Shown here: piece by piece, positions 33,986 to 44,461 of the stretch | How the letters are laid out: each line of letters starts with the position of its first letter | How positions within the stretch are numbered: the stretch's first letter is position 1 | Assembly: GCF_003576645.1 (NCBI RefSeq) | Contig: NC_044930.1 | Span: forward strand, 12,775,597 to 12,839,596 | DNA from: Ipomoea triloba | Taxonomy: Eukaryota; Streptophyta; Magnoliopsida; Solanales; Convolvulaceae | DNA length: 64,000 bases | Reading direction: 5' to 3' | Program-made: the position numbers and the translations under genes | The notes under the pieces: model-generated | The model's input: only the letters and a program-made list of their open reading frames with translations | Told to the model about the DNA's origin: nothing | Databases searched by the model: none

Positions 33986-35547
33986 GTTGATTTGGCGGCA
34001 ACATGCAACAAAGGAAACAAATTGCTTTTGCTAAATTGTGTGTTAGGGAAATTAATGTATAACTTTTAATTGGCAATTTATTTGTTAATTAAGTGGTCTA
34101 ATTAATTATGCCTATGTTTTCTTGGCAACATGCACCGGGACCAATAGTTTTTAGTGTTGTTTATTTGCATGGGATGAGTGGTTCATATTTATTCAACCAA
34201 AAATGTCAGAGATGAGAAAATCAAGGCAAGATGTAATTGAGTGACTTACCTTGAATTGAGGAGATCAAATACAGGGAAGGAGCTAAGAAGTTCAAGGTTA
34301 AATAGAGCTGAAGCCTCAGAGGTTTAATTGCTGATTTCACTGAAAAGATCGTCAAAGTTCCCTGCTGTTTTAACATTAAGATCTACTGTTTTAGTCTAAG
34401 CCTACTGTTTTAATATGTAAAGTTTGTTATACTGATACAGACTCAAGATCATTGTAATATGGCTTCTTAGACTAGTTTTGTGCTGTTGTCCTGTTTACTA
34501 CATCAAGTGGAAGACTTGTTGATTGGCCCGGGAAAGCTGAAGAAGTTGACACACTACCAACTCAGGAGATGGTGATGTTTGTAGGTGTAATAGATTAGGC
34601 CATCATGGAGGATGGATATCTGGTGAACCTTGTAACATCTTTGATCATCTAGTGGAGTTGGGTTTCACCTTTGTGTGGCCCCACAGATGTAGGAGAAGGT
34701 GCTCTGAACTGCGTGAACATATCCTGGTCCATTTATATTTCCTGCACTATTTTTATTATTTATTGTTTCTAATACAGTGATAAATACAGTCGATTAATTT
34801 GTTTTAAAAACAAAGTAGAAACCAAGTAGGATATCACCTGCATTCAAGATTCACAATCTCTCATTGTGAATTAGGAAAACATGCAAATTTCCTTTTGGTT
34901 TTCCTTCTCCCATATATATACATGTATGGTAGTGGAGAAGCTAGAGAAGTGGCGAAACCTTTTATGCAGCAAGCAAAACATTTCTTTTCTGTTTTGTCGT
35001 GAGGTTTGTTAAGTTCTTGAGTCGTTTTGTTCATCAAATATTTTTAAGGGGTCAGCTTATTTGTTTCAGGTATATCCTGAGTATTCTCGTAATATTTGTA
35101 TTCTCTCGTGGTCGAGTTAATATTCCTTTTTAGGCTTGTGGAACAATATAGAAGTTTTGGCCTAGAGTTGTTGCATTTGATGATTTTTTTATGTTCGACT
35201 CGTGTAGTGGCCTGAAACTTTGTACCCAAGATTTGTTATAGTTGAAATATTGTTGGTGGTGGTCCCGTGATTCTAGGTTTTTCCACGTAAATCGTGTGTC
35301 TCTTATGTTTACATTTATTTTTGGGTTATTGTGTTATCTCGTATTTGTGCACCGTGTTGGTTCTGTGATTTTCATTTGTTACAGCCTACAGGAAGTGGAA
35401 TTTTTCCCAACAGACAAAATAAAAAAGTGTTTGTTGGTCTATTTTGTCGAATTTCAATAACTAATTGGGTAGATAAAAGAGTAATATTACATTTACTTTT
35501 TATTCACATTTTGTACCGGTATCATTTTTTTACCAACAAAAACATAA
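33986..35547. other. non-coding, possibly a degenerate retroelement
   Basis: 34480-34740 contains TGGCCCGGGAAAGCTGAAG and GGCCCCACAGATGTAGGAG, more GC-rich than its surroundings, without a readable frame. 35040-35500 gives only short unrelated frames. I recognise nothing here. Confidence 0.35.
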
Positions 35548-36301
35548 GGGAAAATGGCACTTTTTCCCCCTATGTTATGTGCATATAGCACTTTTTCCCC
35601 CTGTGTTATTAAAGTGACAGTTTTCTCCCCTCAGTTATTTTAAAAGTGGTAGCTTTTCCCCCTGTAATGTTAAATTGACATGTTTACCCTTAAAATAATT
35701 ATTTCATTTATTTTTATTCTCCAACCTAGTATTACTAATATGTATGGAAGATCATAGTTCGATACGAACCTAATCGAACACTGTAGCAATTGAACTTAAA
35801 TAGTATGGACGGTTACGGTTACGATGCAGAACCGAAAAAATAAAATAAAATAATTGTTGAATTTAGACTATTTTTAAATAAGAAATAAAATAAATAAATA
35901 AATAAGTTTTGATTGGCGGTTCAAAATCGAAATTGGAATTGAACCGTACCGATTTATCAAAATAAGTGTTTGATCATTTTCATTATATATGACTGTGGTT
36001 CAGTTCCAGTTCACGGTTCAACAATTATTTAATTTTATTTTTTTTCGGTTCTGAATCGTAACCAAAATCGGCCATACTATTTCGGTATGATTGCTACAGT
36101 GTTTGGTTAGGTTTGAACCGAATCGTGATCATCCATACATATAAGTAATAATTTGTTGGAGAAGAAAAATAAATGAAATAATTATTTTCAAGGGTAAAAA
36201 TGTCAATTTAACATTTCAGGGGGGAAAATAGCCACTTTAATAACATAGGGGGAAAAAGTACTATATGCACATAACATAGGGGGAAAAAGTGCCATTTTCC
36301 C
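35548..36301. mobile_element. foldback element, ~370-bp inverted arms
   Basis: Starts GGGAAAATGGCACTTTTTCC and ends with its inverse. Within each arm, TGTTATGTGCATATAG, CAATTTAACATT, AAGGGTAAA and a CGGTTACGATTC-like block recur in mirror order. The centre (35880-35990) carries its own TTGGCGGTTCAAAATCG-type inverted units. Non-coding. Confidence 0.85.
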
Positions 36302-36691
36302 AAAACATAATATTTTTTTATTTATTTATTTTGGATAAAAATGAGGAGATATCAATTTTCCATATGAAAGGGACAGGAGAAACCACGTTGGAAAAATGCA
36401 TCATCAAACTATACATAAGATAGAGATGCCACCGATCATATGTGGGCTCATACTCCTTATCCACTATTAAGAAGTGAAACCATGACCACTAATATTTGCA
36501 AATAAATAAATGGGAAGCAAAAAGTGGACCAATGTTATTCACAATTTGTCACCCAAGTATACACCAATCATTTTTAGGCAAATTATGTTGTGGACTATGA
36601 CCTATCCGGTAATATAGATCACGGATAAATATTTAATTTTAGTATAATAAATATTTATTTTTAATATACTGAATGTTGATTTTTAAGTAGT

Positions 36692-36758
<67 letters not shown>

Positions 36759-37380
36759 TAAAAATAAATATTTAAAAAAATAAATATTTAATATGTTAAA
36801 AATAAACTTGTATATTAATGATTGACCTTCTGAGGTAGGTTAAGGTCCACACTATAATGATCTTCTTCATCATGATGCCTTGGGAGTGGCCAGGCAATGA
36901 ATAACTCAAAGCCTCTTGAAGGCTTCTGATGTACCAAAAAAAAAAAAAAAAGTCCACACTCTACACTAATAATTACTCCGGTATCATTTTCATCATGAAA
37001 ACACATTTTCCTTGTATAGAATAAGTGCACTTTTTCCTTTGAATCGTCAACCCAAGTAAAATAACAAAAGAATAAGATTCAAATTGGCCACTAAACGTAA
37101 TCTGAAAATAAAATTAGGTTACTGAACAAAAAAAAAATGTAATTAGGTCAATGAACACTCTAAATGTATGCAATTTCACATAATAGCAGGTTACCATGTA
37201 TTTTTTCAGGTTACTTATGTGGACGGTGAGTTAGCATTTTAAAATGATTTTTAATAATAAACTATTAAAATAAAAAATTTAATAAAAAATAATAATAAAA
37301 CTCACGGCCACCCCTCCCCTTTAATAATACCCTTGCCACCTCGATAAGAAACATGTGGATGAATCAAATTTAATTAATTA

Positions 37381-37428
<48 letters not shown>

Positions 37429-37490
37429 GTTGATTCTCTTATACTAATATTTATAAAATCGACCCATCATTTTTTAGTTATTGTGTGTGT

Positions 37491-37530
<40 letters not shown>
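36302..37530. other. non-coding with TA, TTA and ATA microsatellites
   Basis: 36695-36757 is a (TA)n tract with flanking AAATAAATATTTA inverted pieces. 37384-37428 is (TTA)n; 37492-37530 is (ATA)n, the target into which the Helitron cluster is inserted. No gene. Confidence 0.6.
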
Positions 37531-37531
<1 letters not shown>

Positions 37532-37883
37532 CTATATCTATCTATATCTATACTATATATAAAAACAATTTACTCCTCCCAAATTTTCCCCCCAAAACTT
37601 AGGGGTATTTTGGTAAAATCATTTATTTTATTTATTTATTATTTTATTAATTATCCATCCTATAATATTATTATGGTAATATATGATAATGATAATATGA
37701 TAATATGATAATATGGTAATATTGTTAATATTAATGAGTGATGGGTGATTGGTACTAATATTAGTTAATTAATTGGTGATTATTTTAAAAAAGAATAATT
37801 AATTGGTGATTGGTGATTAGTGATATGGTAATATTGTTATATATTAATATTTATATTTATATAGATTGATATTAATATTAATT

Positions 37884-38709
37884 AATTAATTGGTGATTGG
37901 TGATTAGTGATATGGTAATATTGTTATATATTAATATTTATATTTATATAGATTGATATTGATATTAATTAATTAATTGGTGATTGGTGATTAGTGATAT
38001 GATAATCTATATCTATATCTATATATCTATATATATTTATATAATTGACATGTAATTAACTATATTAGAATGAAAAAATTATATAATATTGTAGTAAAAT
38101 TTTTACATGTCAATCATCTATATTTACATAAAATTAAAATTAATTATACTTTCCTTTTGAAAAATCTTCCATATTATGTTTATCCTCCACTATATAATGA
38201 TGAGAAATGACTCTTCTCTCACAACGTACCAATATATGTGCTCTCACTATTAGTTAGAGATCTATAATATGTAATTCTACGAAGTCGAAGATCGAACTTT
38301 AACACGCGTAGAATTGTTATGGTATGCGGTATGATTTAATTTTTAGTTGATTCATTCTGCATGTTGGAGATCCTTATGGTGTAGTCTGCATTCCATAGAG
38401 TATTTTGTAGTACTGTGATTTAGTTTGATTTTAACAGCTCAATATGCTTTAATTTTTGCTGATAAGGTTTCAAGTAGCTAGGCCAATTTTGCCATGGGCG
38501 TATCACGTATGTAAAATTACAATTTTCAGAGTGATTGTAGTGAACAATCAAATGTTTTCTATAATTATATATTTTAATCACATTACTTTGATTGGTAATT
38601 TCTAATGGAAAAACATTGTATTGTAACTTTGTATTACAAGATTTTGAATGATAATACCTTATTTAACTATCCATCTTTTTAGTTGTACTTGCAAAATAAC
38701 TAGCAATCT
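37884..38709. repeat. tandem duplication, copy 1 (~0.83 kb)
   Basis: Nearly identical to 38732-39558, offset 848 bp. By eye I see one T/C difference (near 38613), one small indel (ACTTGC versus ACTATGC) and little else. It contains ATTGGTGATTGGTGATTAG repeats, a CTATATCTATA run, and non-repetitive sequence with CGAAGTCGAAGATCGAAC. Confidence 0.95.
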
Positions 38710-38731
38710 GCTCTTTTTAGTTGTACTTGTA

Positions 38732-39558
38732 TATTAATTGGTGATTGGTGATTAGTGATATGGTAATATTGTTATATATTAATATTTATATTTATATAGA
38801 TTGATATTGATATTAATTAATTAATTGGTGATTGGTGATTAGTGATATGATAATCTATATCTATATCTATATATCTATATATATTTATATAATTGACATG
38901 TAATTAACTATATTAGAATGAAAAAATTATATAATATTGTAGTAAAATTTTTACATGTCAATCATCTATATTTACATAAAATTAAAATTAATTATACTTT
39001 CCTTTTGAAAAATCTTCCATATTATGTTTATCCTCCACTATATAATGATGAGAAATGACTCTTCTCTCACAACGTACCAATATATGTGCTCTCACTATTA
39101 GTTAGAGATCTATAATATGTAATTCTACGAAGTCGAAGATCGAACTTTAACACGCGTAGAATTGTTATGGTATGCGGTATGATTTAATTTTTAGTTGATT
39201 CATTCTGCATGTTGGAGATCCTTATGGTGTAGTCTGCATTCCATAGAGTATTTTGTAGTACTGTGATTTAGTTTGATTTTAACAGCTCAATATGCTTTAA
39301 TTTTTGCTGATAAGGTTTCAAGTAGCTAGGCCAATTTTGCCATGGGCGTATCACGTATGTAAAATTACAATTTTCAGAGTGATTGTAGTGAACAATCAAA
39401 TGTTTTCTATAATTATATATTTTAATCACATTACTTTGATTGGTAATTTCTAATGGAAAAACATCGTATTGTAACTTTGTATTACAAGATTTTGAATGAT
39501 AATACCTTATTTAACTATCCATCTTTTTAGTTGTACTATGCAAAATAACTAGCAATCT
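38732..39558. repeat. tandem duplication, copy 2 (~0.83 kb)
   Basis: Second copy of 37884-38709. The 22-bp junction (38710-38731) contains CTTTTTAGTTGTACTT, itself a copy of text ~25 bp upstream, suggesting template switching during formation. Confidence 0.95.
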
Positions 39559-39908
39559 ACGGATGCTCATCTATATATTGTAGAATTTGCAATCTTGATC
39601 TTCTCCATTTACGGATGCTTATGTAATTTGGTAAAAATGGTGGTTACTATACTTGAATAAATCCTCAATTATTCATTCCAATTGTTCATTTTACCATTCC
39701 AATTCTTCATTTTATAAAAAATGGTGCATTGGAAGCTAAGCATGGGTCATTGTATCATTGATTGTTGATTCCAATTATTATTAATCTTTATCATTAATTG
39801 CACAATACTAATTCACACTTATTAGTTAAAAAATGGTGATTACTATACTTGAATAAATGAAATAATAATATTAAATTTTGTAGCCTCAATTTAAAATCTA
39901 TTATGTTA

Positions 39909-39940
<32 letters not shown>

Positions 39941-40004
39941 TAATACTCCGTAGTAATAATAATCTAAAATTCTTAATATAATTTTCCTAATAATAATAAT
40001 AATA

Positions 40005-41498
40005 TCTACTGTACTAATAAGAGCCAAAGAGAGTTAGGCCTAAAATGGGTAGAAAAAATGGCGGTCAAATTATTTAATTAAATGGATGGTTCATATGAAT
40101 TATATAATCAAATAGATGGTTCAGATAATTCAGATTAATATTATTAATAGAGATTACCTAATTTAACCTTACTTTTATGATTATCCGTTAAGTTTTTCGT
40201 TAAATATTCTCTTCTCCGTTAATATTCCGTTAACTTTTAACTTACCCATTAATTTCTATAAAAAAGGTCTTAGGTTCGAACCTCATCTCAATCAAATTTG
40301 ACATAATTAAGTTTCTCACTCTATTTACTCTTATTAAATTAAATAAATTAGTAGCTACAACAAAAAATGATACATATGTATTTCTTTAATTTAGAATTAT
40401 GTGTTTACAATACCTTTATTTGAAAAAATTATTCATTATCAAAAAATTAAATTAAATAAGAGAAATAATTTCATTAGTTATATTGTCTTTATTTTCTCTC
40501 ATGCAAAGATTTTTTACATTCAAATTTATCAATTGATATTCATTACATTGTACATTATCTTATTTTTACAATATCTTGCAATTAAATATCAAAGTTATAG
40601 TACAAAATAATGTTATATATTTATTTACCATGTATTTTATTAATACTATGAATTTTTTTTTTAAATAATTTGAAGCTAATTATATTAACTACTTTGGGGA
40701 TTGGTTGACAAAGAGAGTACTCAAATAACCCAACAAATTGAAGCGGAATCACTCTATTTTACTCTTATTGAATTAAATAAATTAGTAGTTACACAAAAAA
40801 AATGATACATATGTATTTCTTTAATACCATAAAAAAATAAAAAAGAATAGTTTGAAACCAATCAGGGGATTTGTTGACAATGAAAGTACTCAAATAACCC
40901 ATTACCCAGCAAATTGAAGCGAGAAACTACATTTTATTAACTTATTTAATCTTTTTTCTTAAACTAGGGATTTCTTTATCCACAATAACTCATTAAACAA
41001 TAATGGTTGAACCAAATGAACCCCAAGCAGAACACCTAAACGAAAGTTCATAGCTCCTATATCATAATCCTATTGCATGACGTTGTCATCTATGCTACCA
41101 ACAATAACCGAATTGCAAATAACACACTACCAACAAAAAGGAAGAGAATACATAGTAAAGATGAAGACAATGACAATGTTACTCAAAAGAGAATTAAGAA
41201 CACTTAGAAAATTTCAAATTAAAAGTAGTATTTATTTAGACTATCATTTTTAGATCAAATATTTAAACTATCGATTTTACAAGGTTGCAAACATTTATTT
41301 TAGTAATAATTATAATGAATTTTCTATATTATCTTGGATTCATATGCTTTGAGTTAGATATTTAAATAAAAAAATCCGACATTCAATTACCATGTATAAA
41401 CTTCTCCTATATAATCTTGCATTGATATACTTTCAAATATTTATTTAAATATAAACATTCGGCATTAACCCATTCGCGCAATGCGCCTATAAAACTAG
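40005..41498 (+). mobile_element. non-autonomous Helitron, ~1.5 kb
   Basis: The 5' end is TCTACTGTACTAATAAGAG preceded by A in a TAA array. The 3' end is a CGCGCAATGCGCC hairpin, then CTAG at 41495-41498 followed by T. A-to-T insertion without target duplication fits Helitrons. The sequence is AT-rich without helicase coding. TTCTTAATATAA...TTTTCCTA lies on both outer sides. Confidence 0.65.
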
Positions 41499-42483
41499 TA
41501 ATAATAATAATCCATAACTCTTAATATAAGTTTGTAACTAAATTTTCCTATTAAATCTGTTTATAAAGGTAATTATAAATATAGAATTGAGAAATTCCTA
41601 TGATATTTTATTTAATTGATATTATTCCTAATATATTTTATCTAAAAGGCTTCCTTCCTTTTTTATAACATTGTTCCATATGTTAATCCGTTTAATATGC
41701 TAATCTATATAGGTAATTACCATATACTATTTACCATCTAAATAATCCGTGGTAATTACACTATATTTAACATCTAAATTTATTATGGTCATTAAACATA
41801 GAGATTTCATTCTTACGATAATTTTATATATTTTTACTTCAGATAATGTCAATTACCCGTGCATTTCATTTGATTACTTTTGAATAAAATCTTAAAAATT
41901 ATAACAACTAATGAATTAATATTGTTGTTCGTAATATAAATTTTATCAAATCAGTTAACGAAATTGATAATACACATATTATCTAATAATAATTACCTAA
42001 TAATTATTATGATAATTAAGTTAAGCATTGGTCGTTGAATTTATTTTTATAATAATTACAATTAATTTATTTCTCATTTTCTCATATTTATTTTAGTAAT
42101 AATATAATTATATAAGTAATAATATAATTATATAAGTCATATTACTTATAGATCTTTTTAAGATAATTTTAGACAAACAAGTCATATATTATTCAATTAA
42201 TTGAGTAATATTTTTGTACTAATCTTATAATCAAATAAATGTACACGTTCAATATTAGAATTTTTTATAATTTCATCTTTATTTTTATTATCTCAATATA
42301 TAATAAAAAAAAATTTATTCACGCCCGGGTAATTGGACAATTATTTGTTTTAATTCAAAGGAAAACAACAGAAAACATAATCGATCCAATCAATTTCATC
42401 AATTGCGCTATATAATATTCGATGTTATAATATATATAATTGTATATTGATCCAAATATTCTTTAAATATTATAACAAACCCA
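41499..42483. other. non-coding AT-rich interior of the Helitron cluster
   Basis: No reading frame of note; about 80% A+T with TATAAGTAATAATATAAT repeats near 42100. Confidence 0.5.
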
Positions 42484-42513
42484 TTCCGTGCAACGCACGG
42501 GTGAAAATACTAG

Positions 42514-42755
42514 TAATAATAATAATAATAATCAAATGAGACCATCCCTTCATGTGAGTCTCGTGAGACCCTTCATAAATGCACACAAGCTACTACATGA
42601 ATGCACACAAACTAGATTGTTTGCAATTCGCTCAACATGAATGCACACAATCTACCATGTGTGCATTGCGTAGTAACTTGTGTGTAATTAAGAAGGGTCT
42701 CACGTACTCACCGGAACATGTGGATGTATTTAAACTCTATATACACATCAAATTA
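42514..42755. repeat. Helitron-flank repeat, copy 1
   Basis: TAATAAT then CAAATGAGACCATC..., containing ATGAATGCACACAA units. Inverted ends GTGAGTCTCGTGAGACC and GGGTCTCACG suggest a small foldback. Repeated at 43349-43595. Confidence 0.85.
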
Positions 42756-43348
42756 AAATACTTGAGGGTTTTGAGAACATATTTGATTAAGGTTGATCTA
42801 AAAGGATTATTGCTCAGGTACAACGTTCTCTATTGACAATAGTTGAAAAATAATACATGCGGTAATCTAGAAAGGAAGGTCAAACATAAATTTTAGGTTA
42901 AAAAAATGGAGGGAGAATTTTGTCTCAGGATTATATTTTTTTCTTCCTAAAATCCACGAATTAAAATTCTAAGGAGAGGGGGCATGGGATTAATTCTAAT
43001 TCCATGAAAATGAGGGAATTTTAATTCCGTGGAATTGCAATTAACTTTAACCAAACAAAGGAATTTAGTTGTCTTTGGAATTAGGTGAGAATTAAGTGGG
43101 AATGGAACTGTAATTCCCTCCAACCAAACACCCCGTAAATATCAATTCTTAATTTAATTGCAAATATGTATATTCATAATTTTATGATAACAAATCAACA
43201 TATATTTATTAAATAACAAAATCTTATAAATGAACGATCCTCATATTTCTTTTTAATCAAACTTAATAGCATTTATAGTTTTTAATAACATAACATAATT
43301 TTAATATTTCAAATTCTTAGTCCGTGCATCGCACGGGTGGCATACTAG
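42756..43348 (+). mobile_element. second Helitron 3' end with upstream MITE-like sequence
   Basis: Ends CCGTGCATCGCACGGG ... CTAG (43345-43348) followed by T, a classical Helitron 3' terminus. 42960-43135 resembles the right half of the GTTTGG MITE (GGAATTGCAATT, CCAACCAAACACCCC). A 5' end was not found. Confidence 0.65.
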
Positions 43349-43595
43349 TAATAATAATAATAATAATCAAATGAGACCATCTCTTCATGTGAGTCTCGTG
43401 AGACCCTTCATAAATGCACACAAGCTACTACATGAATGCACACAAACTAGATTGTTTGCAATTCGCTCAACATGAATGCACACAATCTACCATGTGTGCA
43501 TTGCGTAGTAGCTTGTGTGTAATTAAGAAGGGTTTCACGATACTCACGGGAACATGTGGACGTATTTAAACATTAGCCTCTATATATATCAACTA
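43349..43595. repeat. Helitron-flank repeat, copy 2
   Basis: Matches 42514-42755 at an 835-bp offset with few differences (for example CATCTCTTC for CATCCCTTC), including the TAA microsatellite. It continues to a few bases before the CACTA terminus. Confidence 0.85.
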
Positions 43596-43609
43596 GTTGA
43601 ATGATCATC

Positions 43610-44155
43610 CACTACAAAAAAAAAAAACTCGAAAATAGCGACGGACGATTTCCGTCGCTAAACGTGTAAAATCCGTCGTTAAATTGGTTAGCGACGGAAA
43701 TCGTCCGTCGCTAAAATGGGCGTCGCTAGAATTTAGCGACCCAATTTTTTTCCGTCGCTACGGTAAAATAATCCGTCGTTATATTCGCTCGGACGACAAT
43801 TTCGACGCTGATTTTTGCGACGGATCCGCGACGGAAACTTCCGTTGCTAAGTGTAGCGATGGAATATCCGTCGCTAAACCCATAACATTTCCGTCGCTAA
43901 ATTGCTACAACGACGATTTGATGACGAACATAGCGAGGGAATAGCTACGCATTTTTCCGTCGCTACACTTAGTGACGGAAATTTCCGTCACTATTTTCCA
44001 TCGCTAGCTGTAGCGACGGAATGTGTCGTCGCTAAGTCGTTTTTATTATTTGAATTTAATGTCATTTATCTACGATTTAGTGACAGAATAATCCGTCGCT
44101 AAAGTTAACTACGAATTTTTAGCTACAATATTTGTCCGTCACTAAATTGTAAAAT
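43610..44155 (+). mobile_element. CACTA (En/Spm) transposon, one terminus
   Basis: Begins CACTACAAAAAAAAA, the CACTA-class terminal motif, and is filled with over twenty TAGCGACGGA / TCCGTCGCTA units in both orientations, the subterminal repeats that bind transposase in this class. No opposite terminus (…TGTAGTG after T-run) is seen nearby, and the Athila-like fragment follows, so only one end remains. Short frames here are artefacts of the repeats. Confidence 0.85.
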
Positions 44156-44461
44156 TTTTATAAAAAAAAATACCCCCTAATTAATATCACATACCTGCAT
44201 TAAACCTATAATATAATAGGTGTCATTAATTAATCCATCTAGCAATGAATCACTGAAATGGCATTTGAAATTGGGATGCAACTACTCATCAAATTTCATA
44301 ATTTTTTTTTTTTGATTTGATTTGGAGAAGAATAGTTCATCATAAAGCACCAAAAACAATCCATTGTAATCATCATTATCATCAACCTGCACCCGGCTAG
44401 CAGCGACCCACTCCCATGTTCACCCACCAATATATATCCGAGTTGGTTTGGCCTCTATATA
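44156..44461. other. non-coding, between the CACTA end and gypsy fragment
   Basis: AT-rich with a T-run at 44302 and a short GC-rich piece (CACCCGGCTAGCAGCGACC). Either could belong to the CACTA interior or to gypsy gag; I cannot decide. Confidence 0.3.

Larger units (their letters stand above)
37531..42513 (+). mobile_element. non-autonomous Helitron cluster (outer boundary tentative)
   Basis: At 37531-37570 a TC-initial sequence (ATCTATACTATATATAAAAA) follows an ATA microsatellite, as at plant Helitron 5' ends. A Helitron 3' end lies at 42484-42513: CCGTGC-AA-GCACGG hairpin, then CTAG followed by T. No Rep or helicase coding lies between. A second Helitron (40005-41498) and a tandem duplication are nested inside. 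Pairing of this 5' end with this 3' end is an inference. Confidence 0.55.

Noticed and set aside
40262..40300. B-box-like GGTTCGAACCTC as a further SINE or tRNA
   Set aside because: No box A or target duplication was found near it, so it was not called.
43684..44102. 86- and 66-codon frames
   Set aside because: They are built from CACTA subterminal repeats; no codon bias or homology is visible.
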